Below, in pieces: positions 17,412 through 30,200 of a DNA stretch of 64,000 nt (position 1 is the first letter of the stretch; each line of letters opens with the position of its first letter). The stretch comes from Pararge aegeria (taxonomy: Eukaryota > Arthropoda > Insecta > Lepidoptera > Nymphalidae). The stretch is from positions 744,001 through 808,000 of the forward strand of contig NC_053183.1 in the NCBI RefSeq assembly GCF_905163445.1, given 5' to 3'. The position numbers were made by a program, and so were the translations under genes. The notes under the pieces were generated by a model that made no database searches, had not been told where the DNA came from, and saw nothing but the letters and a program-made list of their open reading frames with translations.

Positions 17412-20400
17412 TGCGCCCGGCGTGCAAGGCTCAGCGCGCTGTGCATTCCCGGTCGTATCTCGCGGCCACTTGTATTTACGGTAAAAACATACGCACGTGT
17501 ATGGAATAACGCGATGACTCTACATGGCGAGAGCGTAGCCAGGTTTCGCTCGCGAAAATTGTACTTAAACTCCGATAGAGCATCGTGGGGCGAACGTTAC
17601 CCGCCCCACCCTGGCTATGCCCTCGTTACATGCGACATATATAAATGTGACAGCAGTTACGTTGTGTATATTTTGCTATTCTACATGTGGTTCAAAATAT
17701 CTATCATGAATATCACGACCACATAATTGTGACGCTCCGACACCCCCACGTGACTCCATTGTTGAATTAAATCAAAATTTTACACCCACATAATGCGTGT
17801 TCCACCAATCAGATTGTGTCCTATTTCAATCATTTGGTTGGTGGAACTGTACTGTGCGTTTGGATACACTGACTTTCGAGCAATTTTTGTAAATCGTCGG
17901 AGTGCCAAAGTATATTTGCTGGCAGTCATTACAGATGAGAGGAGGTCAGTAATGGTGTGCGAGCGAGACAAAACATACATTATATAGTGTAATATTTATT
18001 TAGCTAATGAAAACTTTCCACTGAGAAACATATATTTTTATGCATTCTGCACGCAGAATGTTTTCATATATTGAGTTCGGACTCGTTCATTTATTGTTAC
18101 TTACTATACTAATACGCTTTTACACCCTTAATACTTTCTATTCTCAATTTTCTTCTCTTACACACGTAACGTGAAGTTCTATTTCTCATATATTATCAGA
18201 ACTAATGCTGTTAGAGTTCACCAACATCGATCCCAAATAATTGACTTTTTAAAATAAATTATATAAATGATCTTTTAATAATCATGTATGAATTATTCAA
18301 TGGCTACTTAGTGTGAATTTAATTTTAACATTTTAAAACATGTATTACTAATAAAAAAAATATAGACTATAACTGGTACTAGTATAGTTAAGAATTGCAT
18401 AGTTTTACCGCATTTTTATATAGGATGTTATAATGAAATTAAACTGATGATAATTTTTTTCATGATAATTATAAAATTGATATATTAATTATGTGAAAAG
18501 AGATAAATATCTGAATTGATTGCTTATTTTTAAGCCGAATTTTATATTGTATCTACCAATTATGATGTGATCGACTAATCTTTATAATTGTAAGATGTAA
18601 ATGGGTAGCAATTTATATGTAATAGATAAGAAAACATTAGATATATAAGTAGATTTACAGTTATTGATGTAGTCAGTAAGTCGGTACTGAGGCAATGGTG
18701 ATTCTACATTTGAAACGGCAATCGGTCTACTATATTTGCAGCCGCTAACTTCCAAATGGAATCAAACTATTCGTTAACTTAAAACTTTAGTTTCGAGGGT
18801 TACCAACGCGCCCCGGACTAAGATGACCTCAACAAAACGACCCGGGCATTATTTTTGTAATCACCATTTCACAGTTTCAATTATATTGCTCGCTCGTAAA
18901 TAGTATGTCATCGTTAATCAATGAATTACGCCCGGTAAGCAACTTTAATTCTAATTGGTCTCCTTTCCTGTTACCGTGCCTCGTAGAGCACGTAAAGCCG
19001 TCAATCTCGGGCTCATAACCATCAACTGGTAATAATCGTCAATATTTTATTAGCAAACCTGCATTAAAAAAGCGTTAATATCTTCGTACAGTTTTGCAGT
19101 CACAAAATGCAATTTTAAAGCAATAAAATTCAAGCGAGATTGCAGTATTATCCTATCTTATCGAAGATATCTGCTTTTATGTGTCTTTTGTTTAGTGTCT
19201 AGTGCAGTGAGTGTAAATAGCTGCGGTTGTCTCGCCTGTGGGAATCACTAGTGCCAATTTATATAACATACAACGGTTTCGACAGCGGTCAAGTGATACT
19301 AAGCTAAAACTATTACAGGTAGTGATTTAGTGTTTTAGTTGTGTGTATAGTATTGCAGTATCAGGCGTGTATAGAATAAAATCAATAATGAATTTTTGAT
19401 AAAAATGAACTAAATTTAAGGAATTAAATAAATAATAAAGCAATTTAAGTAGGAAGCTACTTTAACACACAGTTGCGTTCGTCTAATTATCTAAGTGGCT
19501 TAAGTTCGCCTAGTTAAAGGCGAATAATAAAATTATCTGTAAGTATGGTAGTTTTAGTTTCGCCTCACTGACCGCTTTCTATGTCATTCAGCGCCCCAAA
19601 CACCAAACTTGTGACTATCGCAATTCTTATTGCAGCACTCACTATTAGGTATATTTACCATTCGTGCAAGATCGGATTGATTGCTTTCGGTGCGAGCAGC
19701 GCTGTGTTTTACAATACATTATATAGTATTAACTAGGTTAAGTGAAATGAAATGAAAAAGCGTGCATGATTCTAAATTAATTGATAGAGAAGGCGTCCCG
19801 CGCGCAAACACGCCCCCGCGCGCGCCCCGCCCCCGCCCGCACGCACTAGTATGACCTTCACGAGCACTGTACGTAATATGTAGTTAGAGATAGTACAAAC
19901 AGTAGAGTAGCGAGAGGTTCCTTTGGGAAGGCGATAAACTAAAGGGAATCGCCATACGGGACTACAAAGTGTATAATTAAATAGTATGGAAAAGAAAACA
20001 ACATAATATTATATAGTAGGTACATTTATACAATTCGGTCGAACTAACTGTACTCCACGCTGGTCAAGTATTAAATGTGGTCAAGTCATTTATTGATGAC
20101 TTTCTCGGGATGTCGCCTTAAAGTTCACAGTTAATTTGAGCAAGTTGTACACACACATAGAAACACGTAAGCGATTTATCAAAGAAATTTATATTTATTA
20201 TATAAATGTAACATAAAGTATTAATCAAGTAATCGTTTAATCGTCAAATTGTTAGTAAATAATTTTGTATAGCGTTTTACAGAGATACATAGATAATTAA
20301 TTAAAGATGGCGGAGCGCGCGCGCCTCGGGCAGCGGCGAGACGTCCGTGCCTTACACACAAGTCTGTATATTGAGGATTTTATGACATTCAATACATATA

Positions 20401-21795
20401 ATAATGATTTACTATAGCCGTGTATTTGTAGGATAAGTGTACAGAACCCCCGTGGAACACAGACTGAACGATTGGTCGGCTTCGAATATTAGAGGCTACA
20501 CAATCAACTAAATAAAAGTCTGTATTCTTTGGGGCCCCTTTTATGTGTATATTAATAGAAGACGTTCATTGCGAAGAAGTGATAAAGTGTACTTAACTAT
20601 TGATATTTTTACCAGTATTGGCTGGCTACTTAATCTTTTGCTCAACTTCGTACATTCCAACTTTGTATAGCGAAATGGATATATTTACCTCTTTTATATT
20701 TATGCGATTGAGTTGCTTGTTTAGGGTAAACAATCGTCATTTGAACGTGTCTTTATTGCTTTCAGAGTTTCGTCTTTTGAAACCATAAAATGGAATTTAT
20801 AAATTTCTAAAGTTATCGGTTTTTATGCTGTGTAAAATATTTGTCGCTGCTTTAAACTATGTAAATTATACAATATAGCATTTTTTCCGAGTTAGTTGCA
20901 ACTTCGTAAACAAAGGCATCTCTTTTTTCTATTTATATTTTGATGGTTTTAATACATTTTATAAACAATGAACTTGTAATTGTATCGAAAGTATTTGTAC
21001 TGCCAGGATGGGTGTAGTCTCTGAACGGTAGGTACGGAATTTCATTGTTTTTTCTAGAATGTAATAATGACAAGTGCTTTATCTTATTTAAGAATCGATT
21101 GCTGCGTGAAAAAAATTCACACCAGTTTGTGTAAATGTTATTCGCCGTTTAATATTACTTGTACATTACTGCGCGTCTCGTTCCAACATTGTGATATTTT
21201 CAACCAACACTGTTCCGCTCTTCGGATCTATGAACAATTTTCTAAGATTTTTCTAGTGAAAACGTTCGAGTATTTTACAATGTACATAGCAATGCACCTT
21301 TTGGTGGCACTAGGTTAGGTAGGTAGTATTTATTTTTCACATCTCTGTCCAAATAACAATGATGTTATACGTAAAGAGCTAGGCTGGGTTAAATCAGGCG
21401 TTTTCGAACACGCTGTTATCGATGGTAATATAAATATCTTCATTTTTATAGCGTTTTAAGGTAATCGAAACCTGCAACGCAAGAAAAAAAAGCTCAGGTT
21501 GGTTAATTAGCCAAATTTTAACGTACCACTTTTGTAGCGCATAAAACTTTTCCCTTTTTACTTATAAAATCATTGGAAATTATATTTTATGTGACCCTTA
21601 CGTGTACTTAGATAATTATTTAACTATCACTAAATGTTTTTTAAACAAATGTTGAGGCGATCTTGATTTATATCGAAACAGCAGTAAACGCTCTGCAGCA
21701 ATGTTACCGTCCACGTTGTTATAATAACTAGATGTTGTTCGCATGTTTGCGTTTGCTCATTACTTCGCAAATTAGACGTGACTGAATTCAATAAA
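17412..21795 (+). other. crb 3' UTR / downstream region
   Basis: After the crb stop the sequence is AT-rich with no convincing open frame. Candidate poly(A) signals AATAAA occur at 18253-18258, 18350-18355, 20511-20516 and 21790-21795; the last is followed by a T/G-rich stretch. Where the transcript ends cannot be decided. Two GC-rich patches stand out, 19797-19850 and 20308-20350. Neither carries a supported frame. Confidence 0.4.
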
Positions 21796-22439
21796 AAATA
21801 CACTCAATACAATAAGTTGATGTTTTATTTATTAACTAACCTACCCTTCACGTCTCAAAATAATACACTTTATTTGAAAAAAATAACTATACCCTCGTAG
21901 CATTATGACAATATCATTTAATTTTATTACATTATTCACAATTCTAGGTTCTCAATATGTGCTATTAGCTATATTATGGCAAAAATGGATTCGTTTGGTT
22001 CACCAATCACATTGATCGGCAATCTTAGCTAACATGTATTTCGGTAGAGCTATTAAAACTCATGCCAACATAGCTGCTTCATCGAGACTAAGTGGTACGA
22101 CAAAGAAAGATAATTCCTGTTCATGCCGCTGGTGGCACGAGGAGAAACCGTAAAAAACTGTATTTCTAATAGACTAATGGTTACTTCACGTGTTATTTTT
22201 TATTTTAAGTAACAATTATGACTAAGCCCATATCCTCTCATCATAATATATTTGGTTCCCAAGAATTAGGTTTAATTGTTTGTTATAAAATAGTATTTTG
22301 GGGGATCCGCCATCTTGACTACAAAATTAAGTCACCTAGGTTAATAAAGGGTTTTACAACGTCAAATAACACTCAAGTTTAGTTCTAAACACGTCCTTTA
22401 TTCAAATACTGTACACAATGTATTACAAGATACAATAAC

Positions 22440-22530
22440 GAGCCGCGAGTGGTGTCGCACGCGCACCGTCCACCTCGCAGTGAACACTGCCGCCCGCGAC
22501 CGCACCCGCACACGCGATGTACTCGCTCGC
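22440..22530. other. GC-rich patch
   Basis: GC-rich stretch with many CpG (GAGCCGCGAGTGGTGTCGCA, GCCCGCGACCGCACCCGCAC) in an AT-rich region. In this window GC-rich islands are usually exons, but no splice-bounded frame is obvious here. Confidence 0.3.
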
Positions 22531-22789
22531 ATGGTTGAGTCGTTAGTCAAATGGACCGAGTAAATTCTGTACTACTGATTTTTAACTGCCAAACTTGCCA
22601 CGTTCGCTGTAAAAGTCTAGGGGATTTGAATTTAAGCTTTAGAAACATGTTGATAAAATATTTTTTGCTCTGTCGTTACAATGGGAAATTCAAAAACGAC
22701 TAAGAATGCGAGCGTGCACATCTCATGTAATGGATACTGCCTGTTCCTCCGTGACATTGAAGCCGTATCGACGCACAAACAACACATTG

Positions 22790-25700
22790 TGACGTCCATT
22801 TTAACATACATATTTTCATACAGTTACAAGGTCTCTAGTTCTATATAACATTGCAGCCTTATTGCATCGGCGACATAATTTGTGACGTCGAATTTTACAG
22901 TTCTTGCATGGACCTATGATCTCGCAAAGTATACATCGCACGTAGTTACGGTGACAATGTCATTAACAATCAAGGCTGCGTAAACTTTGACGTCACAGGG
23001 TGTTAACACGTGTCACGGTAACAATGTCGTATACGGAGACTCGCTCCGTGCAAGCGGAGCGGGAGTAGCTGCTAGCAACGGCAAGCCTCGCGCTTAAGCT
23101 GTAAGCCGGAAACACATTTGTAACAAGCTACGTGACCAGACGAAACGCAAATTATTAGCGCGTTGTATTTTCTCTGATCCAGAGATCTGATCCCCTATTG
23201 ATAGATTTTAACATAAGGAACGTTGAAATATAAGCCATATATAAAAAATACATGTCGTATTTAATTACGATTAATTTAGGCCCTGAATCAAATGAAAACA
23301 TTATAATTAATAGCTTATTGTTGCGACCACAGTGGATTAAACCGTTTTTTGAATAACAATTATTTGAACTACCAAATTGTTAAAATCGGCTTTGAATTTA
23401 GTGCAACAGTTACGTCAACAATCCCCACCTTAGGACTGAATGGTAAACGGTAGGCCTATATCAGTCGACATAGCATTCCCACGGATTTTTAATATCGTAA
23501 AACTGCGATTTTATAAGACTATACGCGCCGCGTGTTACAAGTGTGTTTCCGCCGTTACTTTAACATAAAGGAATGACTTAGATAAACCTTCTCGCTCTGT
23601 TGAACGCCTACATTTCTCCACGTTTCCCCCACATCACTCCACTCGTGTGGATAAGCCGTTTGGCACTTGGTTTGGTATTTACATTACAAAACAATAACTG
23701 GAGGGATTTGGAAGTACAGTTGTTTGGAACAGAATAATTTTGACGATCATGGTACAGCGTAATGGTTAGCGCACACTGGGGCGGCGCGTCGCAGCAAACT
23801 GAATTGCAAAACTCACCAATATTTAATTTGACAATCCTTTTGGGGCTCTAACTAAAATAAAATTGGCATTTCAAGCACTTTGATGTGTAATTATGAATAT
23901 ATCTCCTTTTTTTTCTAAGCTGATGGTGATAATGACTCAATACCTCTAATTACGACAGGGAAATAAAAAAAAAAATACTATGTTATCGGCACGAAAATTG
24001 GAATTGGTTTTGGAAAACATCTTTGCTAAGTGCTCATTTTGAGATATTCTAACGGTATTTTTACTAGGCAACTCATATAACCTACTTGTCTATGGCTCAT
24101 GCCATATTTTTCAATTTTTGGTTATTAAATAAAGGCGAATTATTTTTTTTCCATCTGCCAAGTGTCAGTTTACCAGTCTCGTAAACTTTCCGATGTGCCG
24201 AATCGGTGTCGTAACATTAGATGGCGCCTAACGTCGATACTCATTACATAAGAGTTAGCGAAACGTGATTCCTCGGTTTAGTGGAAACGGGCAGTAGTCC
24301 CTTTAAGGTCTATACACTCATACGTCAGCTCTATTCGGGGCCGGAGATAAAACGCAATTTGTATGAAATAGTTCATATTATTAGTATTCGTGTCATTACG
24401 CATGCTTTTGACGGTTTTCAACGCGGCCCGGACCCGGAATCCCCTGACCATGCCATAAGTGATATATACATAGTGAGTGACCTTCATATTTAAAGCATGG
24501 AGTAAAGTTTAATTGAATACGTTCAGTAACTATAGTATCTATTCAGCTAGACACATTCACACTAATTATATTAAATGCCCCGGTATTGTGTAACTTTTCT
24601 GACGGTTGCTAACGAATTGCGAGCAGTCACCCGTGTGCAAACCTTGCGACGCGAGTACGGACGCTGTTGTGTTGAATACATTTTGTTGTTGTTTAAAATA
24701 AAGTTTAATTTGGACTGTCGGGTCATCACTCGGTGTGCAACTGTCCGAGAATTACACAATACCTGGGCTGGTATCAATAGGTTTTGAAAGACATTAGGAT
24801 CTGTCAGTTTACTCCATGCAAAATCAAATAGGACAGGGATTGTGGTCTGGGTGGCCAATGTACAGAAAGACAAAAACACCTGCCCCAATATGGACTCAGA
24901 ATCCCATCCCTAAAACTGTTTCAACTCATAAAACCTAACTTTTGAAGATAACCTAAACCGTCTATATATACGAGAAGAATATAGTAACTTCTATCTAAGA
25001 TCTAAGTAAGCATCATTTTAAATGGTTTTGTATCATTTAAGTTTCTTGAAGAGATAATAAAAAACTTTTCAAACTTTCAACAACTCATAAGATTTTAATT
25101 TTGAGTTTAAACAGTTTTCACAACACGGGTGGAATAACTTAGAGTGAGCAGTGTTTTATTGCCTATATGGAGAGCACGCCCCTGGAAGTACATAGTAATA
25201 TAGTATCGTGGAGGAAGCCCTAACGCAAACATAGGAACATTCAGTCGTATTGTAGGTCGTCATATAATTGAAAGACTAGCCTACTTAGACGATAAAATAA
25301 AAAATTGTAAATCATACAAAACCGCTCAGGACCCCGATTCTGTGCGACGTAGATCACAACTACTCGCAAAGCTGATATTGTGACGTCAATATTTTCATAC
25401 TTAGACATACACTAGGTATTTGATGTCACAAATTGCAGTTACGAGTACTTTATGATTTGAATGAAACACGAGAATAAGGGCTCAGTACCCCTAGCACGAA
25501 TTTTTATAGCTCCGAGCACTGATAGTTTTCTATACCAGTAAAATATACCCAAAATTTCTTGTTTATAAGTCGTACTACCTGGCTACTCGTTAATAAATCA
25601 GTTTATTTTCGGAAACTACAAAAACTCGGACTCGGCGTACACACTGCACCGACATCGGCGAGCAAGAGTAGTAAAAACAACATCGATTAAATTACATTAT

Positions 25701-26491
25701 ATACTGTAAAACAATTAGTTTATGGCATAAGTTATATTATATTATGTATAATTAAAAAACAATAAATATTCATAGTTTTGTCATACGAGCCCGCCCGCGG
25801 CTCCGGCCGCCATATTGCATGAACGTCATATAGATTATAACAACATTTAACAAGCGAACTCATATCTGTACACGACGCAACGAATTTTCGAATTCAGACG
25901 CGGCATATTGCGTCATGTATGACGGGCTTTCTTTCTCCATGACATTAAAGTAGCACACTATTTTATTGCTATTTATGACGTCAAAATTTATAGTTCTTGT
26001 GTAAAGAGGTATCAAATTTGACATCAAAAATATATGTCGATTCATGTCATAGAGAATCAGCACCATAGTGCAAAACATGTACATCTCGACAACGTTGAAG
26101 ATTTTAGTGAGTTACGATACAAAACCAGCCCCAAAGTCGATCATTTTTTACGACCTATTCTTATATATAATAGGTTTCGCTAGTGGCGGTTGCAGATTAA
26201 AAATTTATACAAGTCAAGCCAAGTCTCTTTGTTTGTGACTCTACCACCGTTTCACTACGAGCTTATGAATAATAAAAATCGGTATTTCGACTGTATAGTA
26301 TCGAGATACCGCCGACGTTGTCGAGAGGTAAACACGCACTCAGGGTTCAGGGCCCCGGCGGCCGGGGCGCGGGGCTGCGCCGCGAATCTCATATAATACT
26401 GTCCACTGTGTCCCACTGCGTCCGGCACCGCACTGCACAGGTGCACTGTGTCCCGCCGGCCCTATCCGGCCGATAGGGCGCCGTGACGTCA
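22790..26491. promoter_or_regulatory. Cluster of TGACGTC (CRE-like) sites
   Basis: The perfect palindrome TGACGTCA occurs at 22988-22995, 25381-25388, 25976-25983 and 26484-26491. The seven-base core TGACGTC occurs at 22790-22796 and 22883-22889. Two sites share longer context, GACGTC(G/A)AA then AGTTCTTG (22883 and 25976), which suggests old duplication. Such sites bind CREB/ATF-type bZIP proteins. Function here is inferred. Confidence 0.35.
24040..24270 (+). repeat. Dispersed repeat, copy 1 of 2
   Basis: Blocks ACTAGGCAACTCATATAACC, ACTTGTCTATGG, TCAGTTTACCAGTCTCGTAA, CCGAATCGGTGTCGTAAC and AAGAGTTAGCGAAACGT match 50985-51240 in order and spacing. Unclassified, non-coding. Confidence 0.5.
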
Positions 26492-26560
26492 CACGGGGTG
26501 CGCGGGCGGCGGGGTGAGGCAGAAGGGCGCCTCCTCGCGCACCGTTGGCTACCTGCAAGC
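26335..26560 (-). other. CpG-rich island downstream of EEIG1/FAM102; possible alternative last exon
   Basis: Strong GC peak with a perfect CRE octamer (26484-26491). On the - strand it starts with an acceptor-like GTCGCTTGCAG|GTAG. One frame then reads PTVREEAPFCLTPPPAHPV before TGA; another stays open for about 70 codons. GC-rich blocks in this window are mostly exons, so an alternative 3' exon is possible; a regulatory CpG patch is equally possible. Confidence 0.3.
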
Positions 26561-26834
26561 GACACTGTTTATTTACAACTGTTCGAAAATGTACAAATAT
26601 TCTTTACCAAATATATGTAAGGCCATTTGACAAAAACTGTTCTAAAAGGAGTACCGTCCTTTTCACACTGAATCCTATGGAAAAGGACAGCATTATATAT
26701 CTATCTATCCTTAGTTTCTTTTAATGATTACTGTACAACAGAATTACTACCAATAAAAGTCTCGATAACACTCAATTTAGAGAAACATTTCAAATTTCAA
26801 GTTCAGAAATTATTTAACAGTTCCGATATATAGT

Positions 26835-26855
26835 ATATATATATATATATATATG
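26835..26855. repeat. (TA)n microsatellite
   Basis: Uninterrupted TA dinucleotides directly before the MITE at 26870. Confidence 0.85.
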
Positions 26856-26868
26856 TAGTATATATTTC

Positions 26869-27065
26869 CCTGTTGCCGAGTGTGAGATTTTTTACCTACG
26901 ACAACAATTATTTATTTTTATTTATATGGAATCTAAGAAGCGCAATCTAGTTACAATACTGCGAAACCGTAATGTCATTAGATTTCGCTTTACCTTATAA
27001 AAAATAGTCAATTTTCATGCGTTTTCATATGTTAGCGTAGGTAGAAAATCTCACACTTGGCACTT
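26869..27065. mobile_element. Short MITE ending 6-8 bp from the EEIG1/FAM102 stop codon
   Basis: Terminal inverted repeats: GCCGAGTGTGAGATTTTTTA then CCTACG at the left; at the right the complement of GTGCCAAGTGTGAGATTTTC then TACCTACG. About 195 bp, no coding. Same family as 29143-29507 (shared TIR GTGTGAGATTTTTT and inner GGAATC...AAACCGTA). It forms the first part of the gene's 3' UTR. Confidence 0.65.
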
Positions 27066-27070
27066 AAGAC

Positions 27071-27246
27071 TTAATAGCCACGCTTCTTAGCGTTTTTGGT
27101 CCTTCGAGCCGGATTGCCGTAGCCGTACCTGTTGTCGTGCGGATGCAACACGACGCGCTGGTAGTCTCTCCGGGCCAGCTGCTGACGGCGCCGGGAGCCC
27201 AGCTCGGCCGTCCCATCGCGGGTGATGTATAGCTGCAGACCCGACG
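27071..27246 (-). CDS. EEIG1: EEIG1/FAM102 last coding exon
   Basis: Acceptor TTCCCAG|CGTC; phase 1 in; stop TAA at 27073-27071. SGLQLYITRDGTAELGSRRR matches the vertebrate NLRLFVSRDGSATLSG motif. A basic tail follows (DYQRVVLHPHDNRYGYG, then NAKKRGY). The stop is only 6-8 bp from a MITE end, so the extreme C-terminus may be a recent state. Confidence 0.92.
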
Positions 27247-30200
27247 CTGGGAACACACGACAGTAGACCTTAACTAACTTGATTTAGAGTTGCTAATCCT
27301 GTACGATAACAAAGCTTGGATATTAATACCTCTAACTAAATTAAGCTAAATATTAATTGGCTGTGAGATGGGGATAACAAAAAAAAACCGGCTAAGTTTG
27401 TTGTGGGCTCTTCTTAGACCGGATTTATCGGATGTAGTTATCACTTAATCTCACAATTATGGAGACATATTAAGTACCCATAAACATATAAAGGCCAACA
27501 TGAATAAAATTAAAAAATTGTGACGGTCTCGACAACAAGCTAGATGGCGCCACAAGATCTTACATCGCGCGAAATTTCAAAATTAGGTCGATATTTTATA
27601 AGAATATACGTAGCTTCGGGACAATTGATTTCTGTATACCCACGTATTTCATAAGAATACTAAAAGCAAAACCTATTATGCAAATTTAATGTAACTTGTA
27701 CCTATGATTATTTTTAGAACAATAAACATAGGATTCAATAACATATATAACATATAATATATACAACATATATATGAATGACTTCTATAGTTGAACTTAG
27801 GTCCCCGAGCACAACTCAGAGGACGATCTTCCTATTGTAACGGTGGAGCGCATCGTCAAGACTTCCGTACAACTCCATCTCTCTCCGACAAATGTATGGT
27901 ATCTGCCTCCATGAACTATGAACCTAGAGGTTTTGCGGTACTCACTCTCGGCGGTGTCGTCGACGGCGTGCTTGAGGTCGGTGGCGGCGAGCAGCTCGTC
28001 GATGAGCGAGTCCGGGTTGACGCGGGTGTTCTCCACGCGGCACGACACCACGTGCTGCAACCACATGAGAGCGTTAATACGCTACTTGGGAAAGGGGTGC
28101 ATGCCGGCGTGAAATTACACTATCCTTCCTAATATTATGAATGCGAAATGTGTGTATATGTCCGTTTTTCCTTTCCTTCGTGCCCTAAAAGAAGAACCAA
28201 TCTACTTGATTTTTGACATAGAGTAGAATGAAAGGGAGAAGAGTAACATAAGCCTTTTATCGCAAGATAAAAAACTGATTTGTGTAAAAACAAACGTAAG
28301 AAGCGCGTACACAGAGCGCCTAAAAAATATTAAACGTGGAATCGATATTCTAGATAAATAACAGCACAAGTTTATCATACGCAGTGACAACCATAACATC
28401 AGCTGTTTAAAATGCAATGATTACTATGGCAACAGAAATTTTTTTACAGCTTCAACTGATTCTAAATAATTGAGTGTGACAGGGCAAACTGAAACTGTAC
28501 GGGCTTTATTAATAAACATGGCATTTGACATGTCACATGACACTGCAGGCCGATTATGTACCTCAGTTATTCAAATACCGAATTTAACTAGCCCACTTTT
28601 ATAAATTTATAATAATGGATTGGGCGTTATTTGATAGCATAGTTTTTACTGAAAGAAATCAGATACAGCCCTAATATCACATGCAAAAGTACAATCAAGT
28701 GCCTCCTGACACTATATTAGGTACGCGTCGCGTAGCGTAGGTACTATGCACGTGTCGGTCTTTTATCTTCAATAGGGTTGTCATAAGTAAACACTTAGAA
28801 AGTTTTGAATAAGTTCGTATGGAAAAATAAATATTCTTCTTTTGATTTAATGTTTTTACAGGGTGATTCCTTATGAAATATTCTTATGCACCTGTCCACA
28901 TTATTTCATAATTCATTTACACGTTGTATATTAGTATAAGCTCAGTCCCAAAAGCTCTCCTACTAGTAAAAGAAGAGTTATAATGCCCTAGTGCAGTGAC
29001 CTGCTCGTCAGCGGGCGCGAGGCGGCGCTCGTGCGCGGCGCGTGCGCGCTCCAGCGACCCACTCTCGGAGGCGGACGCCGTCAGCGAGCCGGACGACGGG
29101 TTCCTGCAACACCACACCTTTATACCCGCTTCTCACACATCCGAGTGCCCACTGTGAGATTTTTTTATCTACGTTTACTTATTCGATCGCGTGAAAGTTA
29201 TCTACGATCTATACGGAATCGAAGGAGCGTCATCTTTACAGAGTGATGTAAAGACTGTATAAGTATTTATGTGTATTATTTTCATAAAAATATTCATCAG
29301 CTATCTTAGTATCCGTAACAGAAGCTACGCTTACTTTGTAGCTAGATGGCGATGTGTGTTTTGTCGTAGTATAAAAAAAATAAAAAAAAATACTCGGAAA
29401 CCGTACTGTCACTAGATGGCTCTCCTTCGATACCATATAATTCTTAGTTAACTCTCACGCGATCGAATAAGTAAACTTGGGTAAAAAAAATCTCACACTT
29501 GACACTCTGATGTCATAGTTAATTTGAGATAAGTAGAAAACAATCTAACATCGATTTTCACTGCATAACATCTAAACGTTCGCAATCGTAGTCTTAAGAT
29601 CAGCAAATTGGGACTAATCTAGTATAAAAGCTCACATTCGCAGAGAATTCACTACTCTATAAAGAGTTACATAAGGTCCAATTTGCTTTGTGTTTCAACA
29701 CCCTGAAACTCTACGATTGCGAGCGCAAATCTCAAGAGGTATGAGAAAGAAAGTCCAGCGGGATAAGCTAAGAATTAACCCCAAAACGGAATTCAGTTAT
29801 CTAAATTGCGACGTGGCGTCGCACAATGGGCGTAAAGTCGCTTACCTTTCACAGGATTTCTACATAAAGAGTACTTTAGTTGAAATCCTGCTCTACTAAT
29901 AAGGATTAACAATGGGGGCTTACCTTTTCCTAGATCTTTCAGTTCCATTTAAAATTAAAAAAAAAAAAATTATACGAAAGAAATGTAGTCGAGCCTTTAC
30001 CGCCACATTAGCGTAACCCTAGAAGGTTTATTTAAATATGTTAATAAGTTCTATCAGAAAAAGAATTATTAGCACTATACTATGACAACAATCATTATCA
30101 ATGATTTAATTTTCATTGTTACATTTTTAATATTATGACTTTTTATATCTTTAATGAAGGTAAAGATATTTTTTTGTAAAATATTGCATGCTGTAAAGCG

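Larger units (their letters stand above)
22397..27070 (-). other. EEIG1/FAM102 3' UTR / downstream region
   Basis: Downstream of the minus-strand stop. An AATAAA on the - strand (22397-22402) followed by GGACGTGTTTAG is one possible poly(A) site, which would give a 4.7-kb 3' UTR. The first MITE-derived AATAAA (about 26910-26915 on +) would give a short one. The region holds the CRE-like cluster, a GC-rich island (26335-26560) and a dispersed repeat (24040-24270). Confidence 0.3.
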
